Below, one piece after another: positions 1 to 6,956 of a stretch of 7,650 nt of DNA. Both the position numbers and the translations under genes were made by a program. Every line of letters starts with the position of its first letter. The stretch's first letter is position 1. The stretch is taken from NCBI GenBank assembly GCA_964343305.1, contig CAYFJO010000502.1, positions 1 to 7,650 on the forward strand. The letters run 5' to 3'. The notes beneath the pieces are model-generated. The model was given only the letters and a program-made list of their open reading frames with translations, had not been told where the DNA came from and made no database searches. The DNA comes from CAYFJO01 sp964343305 (GTDB lineage: Bacteria > Planctomycetota > Planctomycetia > Pirellulales > Pirellulaceae).

Positions 1-2
1 CC

Positions 3-578
3 ACGTCACTGGCATTGATGTTTCTAGTGCGCAGCACGCAAAAGACGATCGGTAAGTTGGTCGAAGAACAACTCAAAGGCAATCAGGGGTTGAAAGGTAC
101 CGGCGAGTTGCGAATTTCCAAATCAGGCCGGATGGCGACGGAATCCGTCACGAAAAGTGTCGGCGACTTGCTTGCGTTGATCGAGGAAGGCGGAACGGAA
201 GAAGATTTTCAAGAATTGATTTCGGCCCAACTCGACACCGCGTTGAAAGGTGATGCCAAGACAAAGCGCGAGCAAGCGGCAAGATTACGGGCTTTGGTGA
301 CCCACAAAAAATTCGAAGCACGGATCTTGGCGGTTCGCACTATTTCGCGGAATCGAGATTTGGACAACGTTCCGGCGCTGATCTTTGCGTTGTCGGATCC
401 CAACATCCAGGTGGTTCGATCGGCACGTGACGGCTTGCGATTTATCAGCCGCAAGTTCGAAGGTTTTAAGTTGCCCGACGACGTGAAGCCGCGGAGCACT
501 GATATTGACGAGGCCCAAAAGAAATGGAAAGCCTGGTACAAGTCGATTCGTCCAGATGCTGATTTCGATACGTTTTAG
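3..578 (+). CDS. C-terminal part of a HEAT-like repeat protein, probably a prenyltransferase/squalene-oxidase-repeat protein (5' truncated)
   Basis: The frame is open to the left edge of the window, so the gene very likely starts upstream; the first in-window start (TTG at 15) has no ribosome binding site and lies inside what reads as continuous protein. The first visible residues, TSLALMFLVRS, resemble the end of an alpha-toroid prenyltransferase/squalene-oxidase repeat domain as I remember it from planctomycete proteins; this is inference from a very short stretch. The middle is charged and helical. A HEAT-like helical pair then follows, roughly nt 310-460, including ARILAVRTISRNRD, VPALIFALSDPN and VVRSARDGLRFIS. 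The end is a Trp-rich tail (KKWKAWYKSIRPD). No catalytic motif is visible. HEAT-like helices usually form protein-binding scaffolds. The gene converges on the glycosyltransferase, with a stem-loop between them. That it is coding is fairly sure; its function is unknown. Confidence 0.75.
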   Translation, partial: TSLALMFLVRSTQKTIGKLVEEQLKGNQGLKGTGELRISKSGRMATESVTKSVGDLLALIEEGGTEEDFQELISAQLDTALKGDAKTKREQAARLRALVTHKKFEARILAVRTISRNRDLDNVPALIFALSDPNIQVVRSARDGLRFISRKFEGFKLPDDVKPRSTDIDEAQKKWKAWYKSIRPDADFDTF

Positions 579-593
579 GCGAGCCTGTAGGAT

Positions 594-634
594 GGGGCCA
601 TTGTCCCGTCCAATTCGCTCGGGACAATGGTCCC
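594..634. repeat. 15-bp stem-loop between convergent genes (REP-like, possible bidirectional terminator)
   Basis: The arms at 594-608 and 620-634 pair over 15 positions with a single G-T wobble and an 11-nt loop. The stem lies 15 nt after the stop of the upstream gene and 17 nt from the stop of the convergent glycosyltransferase, where a shared terminator would be expected. There is no T-tract on either side, so it is not a canonical intrinsic terminator. The core CCATTGTCCCG resembles an intergenic palindrome that I recall from planctomycete genomes, so it may be one copy of a dispersed repeat family doing terminator duty. Confidence 0.65.
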
Positions 635-651
635 AAGCCAACAATGCGACT

Positions 652-1809
652 CTACTTCCGGCCAACGCGGATGAGCAGTTTTTCTAGCTCACCGATTCTT
701 ACTTCTGGTGCATAGTTGGTCTGGATATGCTGTCGAGCCGGGGCGACGCGAGCTTGCCACTTGTCGCAATTCTGCACGGCGTCCTCAATCGCATCGGCCA
801 GCGCCAAGGCGTCGCCCGGTGGTACCAGCTCGCCAAACTCGCCTTCCGCGAGGATTTCCTTGGGACCCGTGGGACAGTCGGTGCACAACACCGGCACGCA
901 GCACGTCATCGCTTCCAAAACCACATTGGGCATTCCCTCGTAAAGCGACGGCAAACAAAAGAGCTGGGCCGCTCGAAAATAAGGATACGGATTGGCCACG
1001 AAACCGTGAAAGCAGACGTTCCACTGCAGCCGCTTGCCACGCACGTCGGCCTTGAGTTGCTCTTCCAAAGGTCCGTTTCCCAAGATGTGCAACAACACAT
1101 CCTCGTGCTTGCGCTCATGCACAAGATGGCCCAACGCCTCCAGCAGATGAGGGTAACCTTTTTGTTCGTGAAGCCGGCCGGCGGCGACCATGTGAAATCG
1201 TTCTGATTCCCAAACCGGGGGCGGCTCGTCGGCCAGGCGATCGATTCGTTCCAAGTCGACGAAATTCGGCAGCGTAATCACCCGCTCCGCCGGCAGGTCG
1301 TAGTAGCGAATGACTTCATCTCGCAGCGCGTTGGACACGGTTAACACGCGCGTCGCTTGTTGATAAGACTTTTTGAGCAGCCAACGTTTCATGGGCACGA
1401 ACCCGCCCGCCGTTGCCTTTACATCGCGACGCGGTTCGCAAACAATCACCGACAATCGCGCCGTGCCAGTCCGTCGACACGCTGGTCCGGTGATCATCGA
1501 CATAAAGAACGTCCGGTCGTAAACCACATCAACATGAAATTGGCGAATGGTGTTTTCCAGGTCGTTGACTTGCCAGCGATGGATTCGTCCAGGAAAATTC
1601 AGTCGCGGCGATTCGTGCCGATTCCAGAATCCGATCACTGGCACGTCTTGAGGGATTTGGTGTAACAACTCGCCTTCGGGATGGACGATATATAACATCG
1701 GTGTGAATTTCGACCGGTCGAGATTCTGCAGAATCCGCAACAGTTGGCGTTCACTGCCACCACCACCCATCGTTCCCGCTGCGAATAACACCCGAATCGA
1801 ATTTGACAT
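652..1809 (-). CDS. Glycosyltransferase, GT4 family (GT-B fold)
   Basis: This is a 385-residue cytoplasmic or membrane-peripheral enzyme that should transfer a sugar from a nucleotide donor to a lipid-linked or polysaccharide acceptor. The N-terminal Rossmann half opens with IRVLFAAGTMGGGGSERQ (residues 5-22), whose Gly-rich loop plus SER is typical of GT4 enzymes. The C-terminal donor-binding half has AAGRLHEQKG (209-218, the conserved Arg and Lys of the phosphate site), ILGNGPLEEQL (242-252) and LPSLYEGMPNVVLEAM (286-301). The last contains the EX7E motif (E291 and E299). It is followed by CTDCPTGPKEIL (309-320), which resembles PglJ/AmsD-like hexosaminyl- or galactosyltransferases; the donor cannot be read from sequence. 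I chose the ATG at 1809 because the family homology begins immediately after it. The frame stays open to 1881, but those 24 extra codons run into the intergenic repeat. The gene is divergent from asnB. Confidence 0.9.
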   Translation of the reverse strand: MSNSIRVLFAAGTMGGGGSERQLLRILQNLDRSKFTPMLYIVHPEGELLHQIPQDVPVIGFWNRHESPRLNFPGRIHRWQVNDLENTIRQFHVDVVYDRTFFMSMITGPACRRTGTARLSVIVCEPRRDVKATAGGFVPMKRWLLKKSYQQATRVLTVSNALRDEVIRYYDLPAERVITLPNFVDLERIDRLADEPPPVWESERFHMVAAGRLHEQKGYPHLLEALGHLVHERKHEDVLLHILGNGPLEEQLKADVRGKRLQWNVCFHGFVANPYPYFRAAQLFCLPSLYEGMPNVVLEAMTCCVPVLCTDCPTGPKEILAEGEFGELVPPGDALALADAIEDAVQNCDKWQARVAPARQHIQTNYAPEVRIGELEKLLIRVGRK

Positions 1810-1857
1810 GGTGACAATATATCGAATTCGTCCCACGGCGCGGAGCGTTGCGGGGAG

Positions 1858-1999
1858 AATGACGAATGATGAAATACCCAATGACGAAAGAAATTCAAAA
1901 TCCGAATGACTAAACGGCTACGACAGTGTGTGGGGGCCCTTATTTCGGGTTTCTTGCTTCGTCATTCCTTCGTCATTGGGTATTTCGTCATTCGTCATT
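1858..1999. repeat. Inverted repeat of AATGACGAA units in the divergent intergenic region
   Basis: The arms at 1858-1888 and 1969-1999 are reverse complements at 30 of 31 positions. Each is built of AATGACGAA-like units joined by a GAAATACCCA segment. Inside the arms are further degenerate copies (TCCGAATGAC at 1901-1910, TTCGTCATTCC at 1958-1968). The pair frames an 80-nt centre and fills most of the gap between the glycosyltransferase and asnB. Similar low-complexity repeats, whose spurious translations read like NDEIPNDE or FVIRHSSFVI, are familiar to me from planctomycete genomes. Here they extend the open frames of both neighbours upstream of the true starts. No transposase or target duplication is visible. 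Promoters for both genes must lie in or beside this repeat, but I cannot place them. Confidence 0.85.
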
Positions 2000-2001
2000 T
2001 T

Positions 2002-2007
2002 GGAGGG
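2002..2007 (+). promoter_or_regulatory. Ribosome binding site of asnB
   Basis: GGAGGG lies 8 nt before the ATG at 2016. It fixes the start, which is required because the second residue must be the catalytic Cys. It rules out the longer open frame from 1926, which is translated repeat. Confidence 0.85.
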
Positions 2008-2015
2008 AATCAACC

Positions 2016-3914
2016 ATGTGCGGAATAACTGGATTCCTCACTCGCTCGACGTGTCCCGAGCCACTGGATGTCGTCGTTCGTCGAATGGCCGACACGTTGA
2101 CGCACCGAGGTCCGGATGATTCGGGAGTTTGGACGGATGAGTCATGTGGAATTGCGTTGGGACACCGTCGGCTGTCAATCATCGACTTGTCGGCTCATGG
2201 CCACCAGCCAATGCATTCCGCGTCGGGTCAGTTCACGGTCGTCTACAACGGCGAGATTTACAACTATCGAGAGCTTCGCGACGAATTGGCCAAACTGGGA
2301 CACGTGTTTGGCGGCCAGTCCGACACCGAGGTCTTGCTTGCGGCTGTAGCACAATGGGGCATTGCAGATGCCGTTGGTCGATTTGTTGGCATGTTTGCGC
2401 TGGCGACTTGGGACAGCCGTCAGCGCGAGTTGACGCTGGTTCGCGATCGCATGGGAATCAAACCGCTGTACTACGGTTGGCAGCGCGATTCGTTTCTGTT
2501 TGGCTCGGAACTGAAGTCTCTGCGGGCCCATCCTGATTTCCAGGCAGAGGTTGACCGTGATGTTCTCGCCTTGTTCTTGCACCACAACTACGTACCCGGT
2601 CCCTACTCGATCTACCGAAACGTTTTCAAACTTCCGCCCGGCACGATGCTGACCATCAACGTGTCGCGGCCGCGCGAGCCGTGTGAGCCCAAACCTTATT
2701 GGTCGATGCCGGAACTCGCGCGACACGGTGACGAGAATCCATTCCTTGGCAACGCCGGCGATGCAGTCGAGGAACTGGATCGGTTGTTACGCGAGGCGGT
2801 CCAATGCCGAATGATCGCCGATGTACCGCTGGGTGCGTTTCTCTCGGGTGGAATCGATTCATCGGCCGTGGTCGCGATGATGCAGGCACAAAGCGGCCAA
2901 CCGATCAAAACGTTTTCGATTGGATTCGATGAGCGGCAATACAACGAGGCGCAGTACGCTGCTGCCGTCGCCAAACACTTGAGAACGGATCACACCGAGT
3001 GGTACGTGTCGCCTCAGGATGCTCGCGACGTGATCCCTGAATTGCCGACCATGTTTGATGAGCCGTTTGCTGATTCGTCACAGATTCCAACGTTCTTGGT
3101 CAGCCAATTGGCGCGTCGCCACGTGACCGTGAGTCTATCCGGGGACGGCGGCGACGAGTTGTTTGCCGGGTATCGAAGATACTTCAATGCTCCCTGGCGT
3201 TGGAAGTTGATCGGTTGGTGTCCGGCACCGATACGATCGCTAGTTGGCTGGTCGGCGAAAACGATCGGGCGTTGCCAGCCGTTTGGAGTTCTTCGGCGAA
3301 AATCACACACGCTGGCCGACAACTTGTCCGTGCGGGACCAGGTCGAAATGTACCAGCGGCTGATCACACATTGGAAATCGCCGACGGAAATCGTGGTCCG
3401 TGCCGCGCAAGTCCCGACGATTTTTCAGCAGTGCGAGCGATGGACAGTTCGCGACGACTTTCTTCACCAAATGATGTTGATCGACGCACAGTCGTACTTG
3501 CCTGACGACATACTTGTCAAAGTGGACCGCGCAAGCATGGCCGTCAGCCTGGAGGCCAGAGTGCCGTTGCTGGATCATCGTGTGGTGGAATTTGCCTGGA
3601 CGCTGCCGGTGGAGGTGAAATATCGTCAGGGAGTTTCCAAATGGGTACTTCGCCAAGTGCTGGATCGATATGTGCCGAAAGAACTGATTGATCGCCCGAA
3701 GGTCGGTTTCGGCGTGCCGATTGATTCGTGGTTGCGTGGGCCGCTGCGAGATTGGGCCGAGTCGCTGCTAGATCCAAGGCGGCTGAAAGATGAAGGTTTT
3801 TTTGAGCCCAAACCGATTCAGGAAAAATGGCAACAACATCTTGATGGCAGCATCGATTGGCACTACCACATTTGGGATGTGCTGATGTTCCAAGCGTGGC
3901 TTGAGGCGGCTTAA
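2016..3914 (+). CDS. asnB: Asparagine synthetase (glutamine-hydrolysing), AsnB type
   Basis: This 632-residue cytoplasmic enzyme takes ammonia from glutamine and amidates a carboxylate activated with ATP, classically converting aspartate to asparagine. The N-terminal class II amidotransferase domain (about 1-215) starts MCGITGF, with Cys2 becoming the N-terminal nucleophile after Met removal. It also shows HRGPDDSG (30-37), GHRRLSIIDLS (49-59), YNGEIYNYRE (77-86), SDTE (102-105) and RDRMGIKPLYYG (143 onward). The C-terminal synthetase domain carries the PP-loop LSGGIDSS (276-283), FSIGFDE, SLSGDGGDELFAGY (from about 373) and the later VKVDRASMAVSLEARVPLLDHR segment. All expected motifs are intact and the length matches Bacillus-type AsnB. 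Its divergent neighbour is a GT4 glycosyltransferase, a context where paralogues of this family sometimes amidate surface sugars or precursors. From sequence alone it cannot be decided whether this is the housekeeping enzyme or such a paralogue. Confidence 0.93.
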   Translation: MCGITGFLTRSTCPEPLDVVVRRMADTLTHRGPDDSGVWTDESCGIALGHRRLSIIDLSAHGHQPMHSASGQFTVVYNGEIYNYRELRDELAKLGHVFGGQSDTEVLLAAVAQWGIADAVGRFVGMFALATWDSRQRELTLVRDRMGIKPLYYGWQRDSFLFGSELKSLRAHPDFQAEVDRDVLALFLHHNYVPGPYSIYRNVFKLPPGTMLTINVSRPREPCEPKPYWSMPELARHGDENPFLGNAGDAVEELDRLLREAVQCRMIADVPLGAFLSGGIDSSAVVAMMQAQSGQPIKTFSIGFDERQYNEAQYAAAVAKHLRTDHTEWYVSPQDARDVIPELPTMFDEPFADSSQIPTFLVSQLARRHVTVSLSGDGGDELFAGYRRYFNAPWRWKLIGWCPAPIRSLVGWSAKTIGRCQPFGVLRRKSHTLADNLSVRDQVEMYQRLITHWKSPTEIVVRAAQVPTIFQQCERWTVRDDFLHQMMLIDAQSYLPDDILVKVDRASMAVSLEARVPLLDHRVVEFAWTLPVEVKYRQGVSKWVLRQVLDRYVPKELIDRPKVGFGVPIDSWLRGPLRDWAESLLDPRRLKDEGFFEPKPIQEKWQQHLDGSIDWHYHIWDVLMFQAWLEAA

Positions 3915-4026
3915 TTGGAGACCGACGAGTTCTCCAGTTTGTCTAGGCAAACATCGCATTTCGTCGTATATCTTAGTCGAACACCTGAATCGTGTTGCCG
4001 AGCCTCTCATGTAATAAGCCGAAGCG

Positions 4027-5733
4027 ATGTCCACAGTGACTTCTCCCGAAAAACGCGCACGCAAAAGCAAGAGTGACAGTCGCGATGCGCCGGTCGACGA
4101 CGCGGCTCTGCCCTGGTTTCAATCGACGTGGACTTTGTCGCTTGTCAGCGGGCTGCTGCTTTGGTTGGCGTTTCCCCCGGTGGGGCTTTGGCCGCTTGCT
4201 TGGATCGCACCCATCGGCTGGATTGTTCTGATTCGACGTAAGAAGCTGGATGGCCCGCGCCCTTATCGCACGATTTGGCTGGCGGCGTTTCTGCATTGGC
4301 TGGTGTTGTTTCAATTCGTTCGAATCCCGCATTGGGGGCTATACATTGGATGGTTCGCACTGGCTGCTTATTTGGCGATTTACCTGACGTTGTTCGTCGG
4401 ATTGTCGCGAGTGGCGGTTCATCGCCTGCGAGTGAATTCGATCGTTGCGACGGCGATTGTCTGGGTGGGGTTGGAACTGGCGCGAGGACACGTTGCTAGC
4501 GGGATTTCGTTGGCGCTGCTTGGCCACTCGCAAGTTCATTGGAGTTCGCTGATTCAGATCGCGGATCTGTGCGGTGCGTATGGCATGAGCTTCATCATGA
4601 TGCTGGTTGCGGCATCCATTGCCTGCATGATTCCAATTCGCGGACGGAAGTCATTGTTGGGACCCGCGATTGTGATCGTCGCAGTGTTCGGATTGACGTT
4701 ACTCTACGGCAACCATCGATTGAGCCAAACCGTCGCGGAGTCAAAACAAGAAACACGACAGGTCGCGCTGATTCAAGGATCAATCGATACCATTCTTGAT
4801 TTAACCGAGGACGAAGCAGAACAGCGTCATAAGCAAATCATCGCCGATTACACGCGACTGACCGTCCAGGCCTTGCACGAACATCCGGAACTTGATTTAG
4901 TCGTTTGGCCCGAAGGAAAGTTTGCTTTCACCGATTTGCAACTGCCCGGTGATTTCTATCGAGCGAGAAAGGTCAAACCGGAAGCTCGCGCGGAAATCGA
5001 AAAGGTCCAAATGGAGTTCGACGAGGGTGTGACCGACTTGCTAGTTTCCGCCACCGCCGAACATCCCTATCACCTGCTGTTAGGCACGCATTCCATACGA
5101 GTCGGTGCTCGAAGGTGGCAACACTACAACGCTGCGCTGTTGATGAACAGCCAAGGCAAGATTGAGAACGAATACTTCAAAATGCACCGCGTACCTTTTG
5201 GCGAGTACGTTTACTTTGGCGACTGGGTGCCGTGGCTTTATGAGATCACGCCGATTCCCGCGCCACTCAATGCTGGAACAGATCCAGCGGGGTTTGATGT
5301 CGCTGGACTGACGTATGCGCCGAGCATCTGCTTCGAGAGCACCGTGCCACATCTAGTTCACCGGCAGTTGGATGCATTGGAAAGACAAGGAACGGCCGCC
5401 GATGTCATGGTCAACATCACGGATGACGGATGGTTTATGGGCTCCTCCTGTCTCGACCACCACTTGGCTTGCAGCGTGTTTCGCACGGTCGAACATCGCA
5501 CACCGATGGTCATTGCCGCGAACACAGGATTCTCCGCATGGATCGACGGAAACGGGCGAATTCTGGCCCAAGGGCCGCGACGAGCGGAAGCGGTGTTATA
5601 CGCCGAGGTTTATCCTGATCGACGAACGAGCCTGTACCAAACTCTTGGCGATTGGCCGGCATTTGGGTGCCTCGCTTTTTGCCTTGCGTGTGCCCTGGTT
5701 GGATTCCGCCAGACCCGCAAGGAGGTGGATTAG
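4027..5733 (+). CDS. lnt: Apolipoprotein N-acyltransferase
   Basis: This 568-residue inner-membrane enzyme adds the third acyl chain, taken from a phospholipid, to the N-terminal Cys of diacylated lipoproteins, the last step of lipoprotein maturation. A Lys/Ser-rich hydrophilic tail (1-30) precedes several membrane helices (about 33-70, 82-127, 138-165, 183-202, 209-228). The family signature GHSQVHWSSLIQIADLCGAYG spans 166-186. The nitrilase-like periplasmic domain follows, starting at QVALIQGSID (245-254). The catalytic triad is visible: E296 in WPEG, K385 in KMHRVPFGEY and C435 in ICFE, matching E267, K335 and C387 of E. coli. E393 matches E. coli E343. MVNITDDGWF and the closing membrane helix (about 540-560) complete the fold. 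It is longer than E. coli Lnt (512), from the N-terminal tail and about 20 extra residues between Glu and Lys. The residue after the catalytic Cys is Phe, where E. coli has Tyr. The ATG at 4027 has only a weak purine stretch upstream, and the gene sits 112 nt after asnB. Confidence 0.95.
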   Translation: MSTVTSPEKRARKSKSDSRDAPVDDAALPWFQSTWTLSLVSGLLLWLAFPPVGLWPLAWIAPIGWIVLIRRKKLDGPRPYRTIWLAAFLHWLVLFQFVRIPHWGLYIGWFALAAYLAIYLTLFVGLSRVAVHRLRVNSIVATAIVWVGLELARGHVASGISLALLGHSQVHWSSLIQIADLCGAYGMSFIMMLVAASIACMIPIRGRKSLLGPAIVIVAVFGLTLLYGNHRLSQTVAESKQETRQVALIQGSIDTILDLTEDEAEQRHKQIIADYTRLTVQALHEHPELDLVVWPEGKFAFTDLQLPGDFYRARKVKPEARAEIEKVQMEFDEGVTDLLVSATAEHPYHLLLGTHSIRVGARRWQHYNAALLMNSQGKIENEYFKMHRVPFGEYVYFGDWVPWLYEITPIPAPLNAGTDPAGFDVAGLTYAPSICFESTVPHLVHRQLDALERQGTAADVMVNITDDGWFMGSSCLDHHLACSVFRTVEHRTPMVIAANTGFSAWIDGNGRILAQGPRRAEAVLYAEVYPDRRTSLYQTLGDWPAFGCLAFCLACALVGFRQTRKEVD

Positions 5734-5864
5734 TGTCCGGGCAGGATCGTAACGATTTTAGGGAATAAGTAACGCGAGCTTCGGCGAATTACCATTCAAT
5801 GATATCGCTCAAAGGTGACTCATTTAGCCGGTCGAGTGTAATCCGAATGAAATTTACCATTTCG

Positions 5865-5894
5865 TTGACACAGAAGTTTTTCCGTAACTATACT
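5865..5894 (+). promoter_or_regulatory. Sigma70-type promoter for the coiled-coil protein operon
   Basis: A perfect TTGACA at 5865-5870 is separated by 18 nt from TATACT at 5889-5894 (5 of 6 to consensus). Transcription would begin near 5901, giving a leader of about 180 nt before the ATG at 6081. The gap upstream (5734-5864) holds nothing else that I recognise, apart from a loose repeat of an AATT(T)ACCATT sequence at about 5786 and 5851. The elements are read directly; activity is inferred. Confidence 0.65.
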
Positions 5895-5927
5895 GGGTTT
5901 TACACCTGAAACGACTCATCAGCCACG

Positions 5928-6008
5928 AGTTCAAAAAGGGGTCAGGTACCGTTGTGCCAAGCACCCTCCGGGCCGTACCGGCAACGGTACCTGACCCCTT
6001 TTTGAACT
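5928..6008. repeat. 81-bp palindromic element with perfect 27-bp arms (REP/MITE-like)
   Basis: The arm at 5928-5954 is the exact reverse complement of 5982-6008, with a 27-nt centre. Each arm contains AAAAAGGGGTCAGGTACC and a GGTACC site (5945-5950, 5986-5991). The GGGGTCAGGTACC core resembles palindromes that I associate with REP-associated tyrosine transposases in diverse bacteria; this is from memory, and no transposase gene lies in the window. The element sits between the predicted promoter and the start codon at 6081, so the transcript would form a very stable hairpin in its 5' leader. Read on either strand, a stem is followed by a run of T (the CCCCTTTTT at the outer edge of the arm), but these bases are within the stem. 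Confidence 0.9.
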
Positions 6009-6066
6009 GGATTTGCATCACTCACGTCGGGTGATCATATTGAAACTTGTTCAAGTTCCAGATCAC

Positions 6067-6070
6067 GGAG
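6067..6070 (+). promoter_or_regulatory. Ribosome binding site of the coiled-coil protein gene
   Basis: GGAG lies 10 nt before the ATG at 6081 and supports that start over any other. It lies well downstream of the leader palindrome, so the hairpin itself does not cover it. Confidence 0.7.
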
Positions 6071-6080
6071 ATACTGACCC

Positions 6081-6956
6081 ATGACACTCCTTGGCAAGAT
6101 CTTTACGGTGCTCATTTTCATCATGAGTTTGGTGTTCATGTCCTTCACCGTCATGGTTTATGCCACGCATACCAACTGGAAAAAGGTTGCGTTGCTGTCC
6201 AAAGAAGAAGCGCAAACAGACCCGTTGTTCGACACCGGCCTTGTCCATCAGTTGAGCGACTTGCAGGACGCAAACGTCGCGTTGGATGCCGAGCTTCAGG
6301 CGGTGCTGACCGACTTGGAATTGGAACGAGCTTCCCGAGCCAAAGCGATCCAGCATCTGGAATCGAAAAACACGGCCTTGGTTGCCGAGCTAGCCCGAAA
6401 AGAAGAACAGTTGCGCGGCTTGATTGCGGATCAAGGGACTCTGCGGACACAGTTAACGGCGACACAGCGAGAACGTGAGAACCTGTCGTCCCAAGTGAAC
6501 CAATTGCGAATCGACATTCAGACGGCGGAAAGAGATCGCGACGAACAATTCAAGGAAGTGATTGCGTTGACCGACAAAATCCATCAAAACGAAGGGGCAC
6601 GGCGGCGGCTGGAAGAGCGGCGGGATCAACTGGCGTTGCAGATTACGGACATGAAGCGTGTGATGGACGCGGTCGGCATCACGGTGAACACGCCGATTCA
6701 CAACATTCCGCCAAAGCCGCTGGATGGCTATGTCACCGAAGTCAGCCCGACCAATGGTGCGATCATCGAGATTTCTCTCGGCAGTGACGACGGCATTCGC
6801 GTCGATCATCAATTGGTCGTGTTCCGATCCAAGTCGTATCTGGGGCGCGTGGTCATCCGCAAAGTCGACACGAACTTCGCCGTTGCGGAAGTGATCAAAG
6901 AAACACGGCGTGGAACGATTCGAAAGGGTGACAATGTCACTACCCGATTCAGCTAA
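6081..6956 (+). CDS. Membrane-anchored coiled-coil protein with C-terminal beta domain (planctomycete type, function unknown)
   Basis: This 291-residue protein has three parts. A hydrophobic N-terminal segment (about 4-28) acts as a signal anchor, so most of the chain should be outside the cytoplasm. A long charged helical region (about 54-197) is rich in Glu, Gln, Arg and Leu with heptad-like spacing and is probably a coiled coil. A compact C-terminal domain (about 213-291) looks rich in beta strands and Gly: LDGYVTEVSP, AIIEISLGSDDGIRVDHQLVVFRS, SYLGRVVIRKVD and IRKGDNV. The order of anchor, coiled coil and beta domain recalls MreC and membrane-fusion-type proteins, but I see no diagnostic motif of either, so the resemblance is architectural only. 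The gene has its own promoter and ribosome binding site, and its 3' end overlaps the next gene by 23 nt. The long palindrome in its leader is unusual. Envelope scaffolding is a guess; coding status is sure. Confidence 0.85.
   Translation: MTLLGKIFTVLIFIMSLVFMSFTVMVYATHTNWKKVALLSKEEAQTDPLFDTGLVHQLSDLQDANVALDAELQAVLTDLELERASRAKAIQHLESKNTALVAELARKEEQLRGLIADQGTLRTQLTATQRERENLSSQVNQLRIDIQTAERDRDEQFKEVIALTDKIHQNEGARRRLEERRDQLALQITDMKRVMDAVGITVNTPIHNIPPKPLDGYVTEVSPTNGAIIEISLGSDDGIRVDHQLVVFRSKSYLGRVVIRKVDTNFAVAEVIKETRRGTIRKGDNVTTRFS

Noticed and set aside
727..1206. Open frame of 159 codons on the + strand within the glycosyltransferase gene
   Set aside because: It is antisense to conserved GT4 motifs and has no recognisable protein features.
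1816..1821. TATATT on the - strand as a -10 element for the glycosyltransferase
   Set aside because: It lies only about 7 nt before the start codon and has no matching -35, so it would imply a nearly leaderless transcript without other support.
1810..1881. Upstream extension of the glycosyltransferase by 24 codons (start at 1881)
   Set aside because: The added residues are translated AATGACGAA-type repeat and lead sequence; the GT4 homology starts right after the ATG at 1809.
1926..2015. Upstream extension of asnB by 30 codons
   Set aside because: It is translated repeat, and it would bury the catalytic Cys that must follow the initiator Met. A strong ribosome binding site supports 2016.
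2175..2726. Open frame of 183 codons on the - strand inside asnB
   Set aside because: It lies fully antisense to a well-conserved enzyme, and its translation shows no domain or plausible composition.
3916..3952. Two small hairpins after asnB (6-bp stem at 3916-3936 and GTTTG/CAAAC at 3937-3952) as a terminator
   Set aside because: The stems are short and no T-tract follows, so a terminator between asnB and lnt cannot be claimed; read-through into lnt is possible.
5786..5862. AATT(T)ACCATT direct repeat upstream of the promoter as an operator pair
   Set aside because: The matches are about 10 nt with a gap and AT-rich, so chance is an adequate explanation.
6910..6933. GTG at 6910 as start of the first small membrane protein gene
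   Set aside because: It has no ribosome binding site, while the ATG at 6934 has AAAGGG 5 nt upstream.
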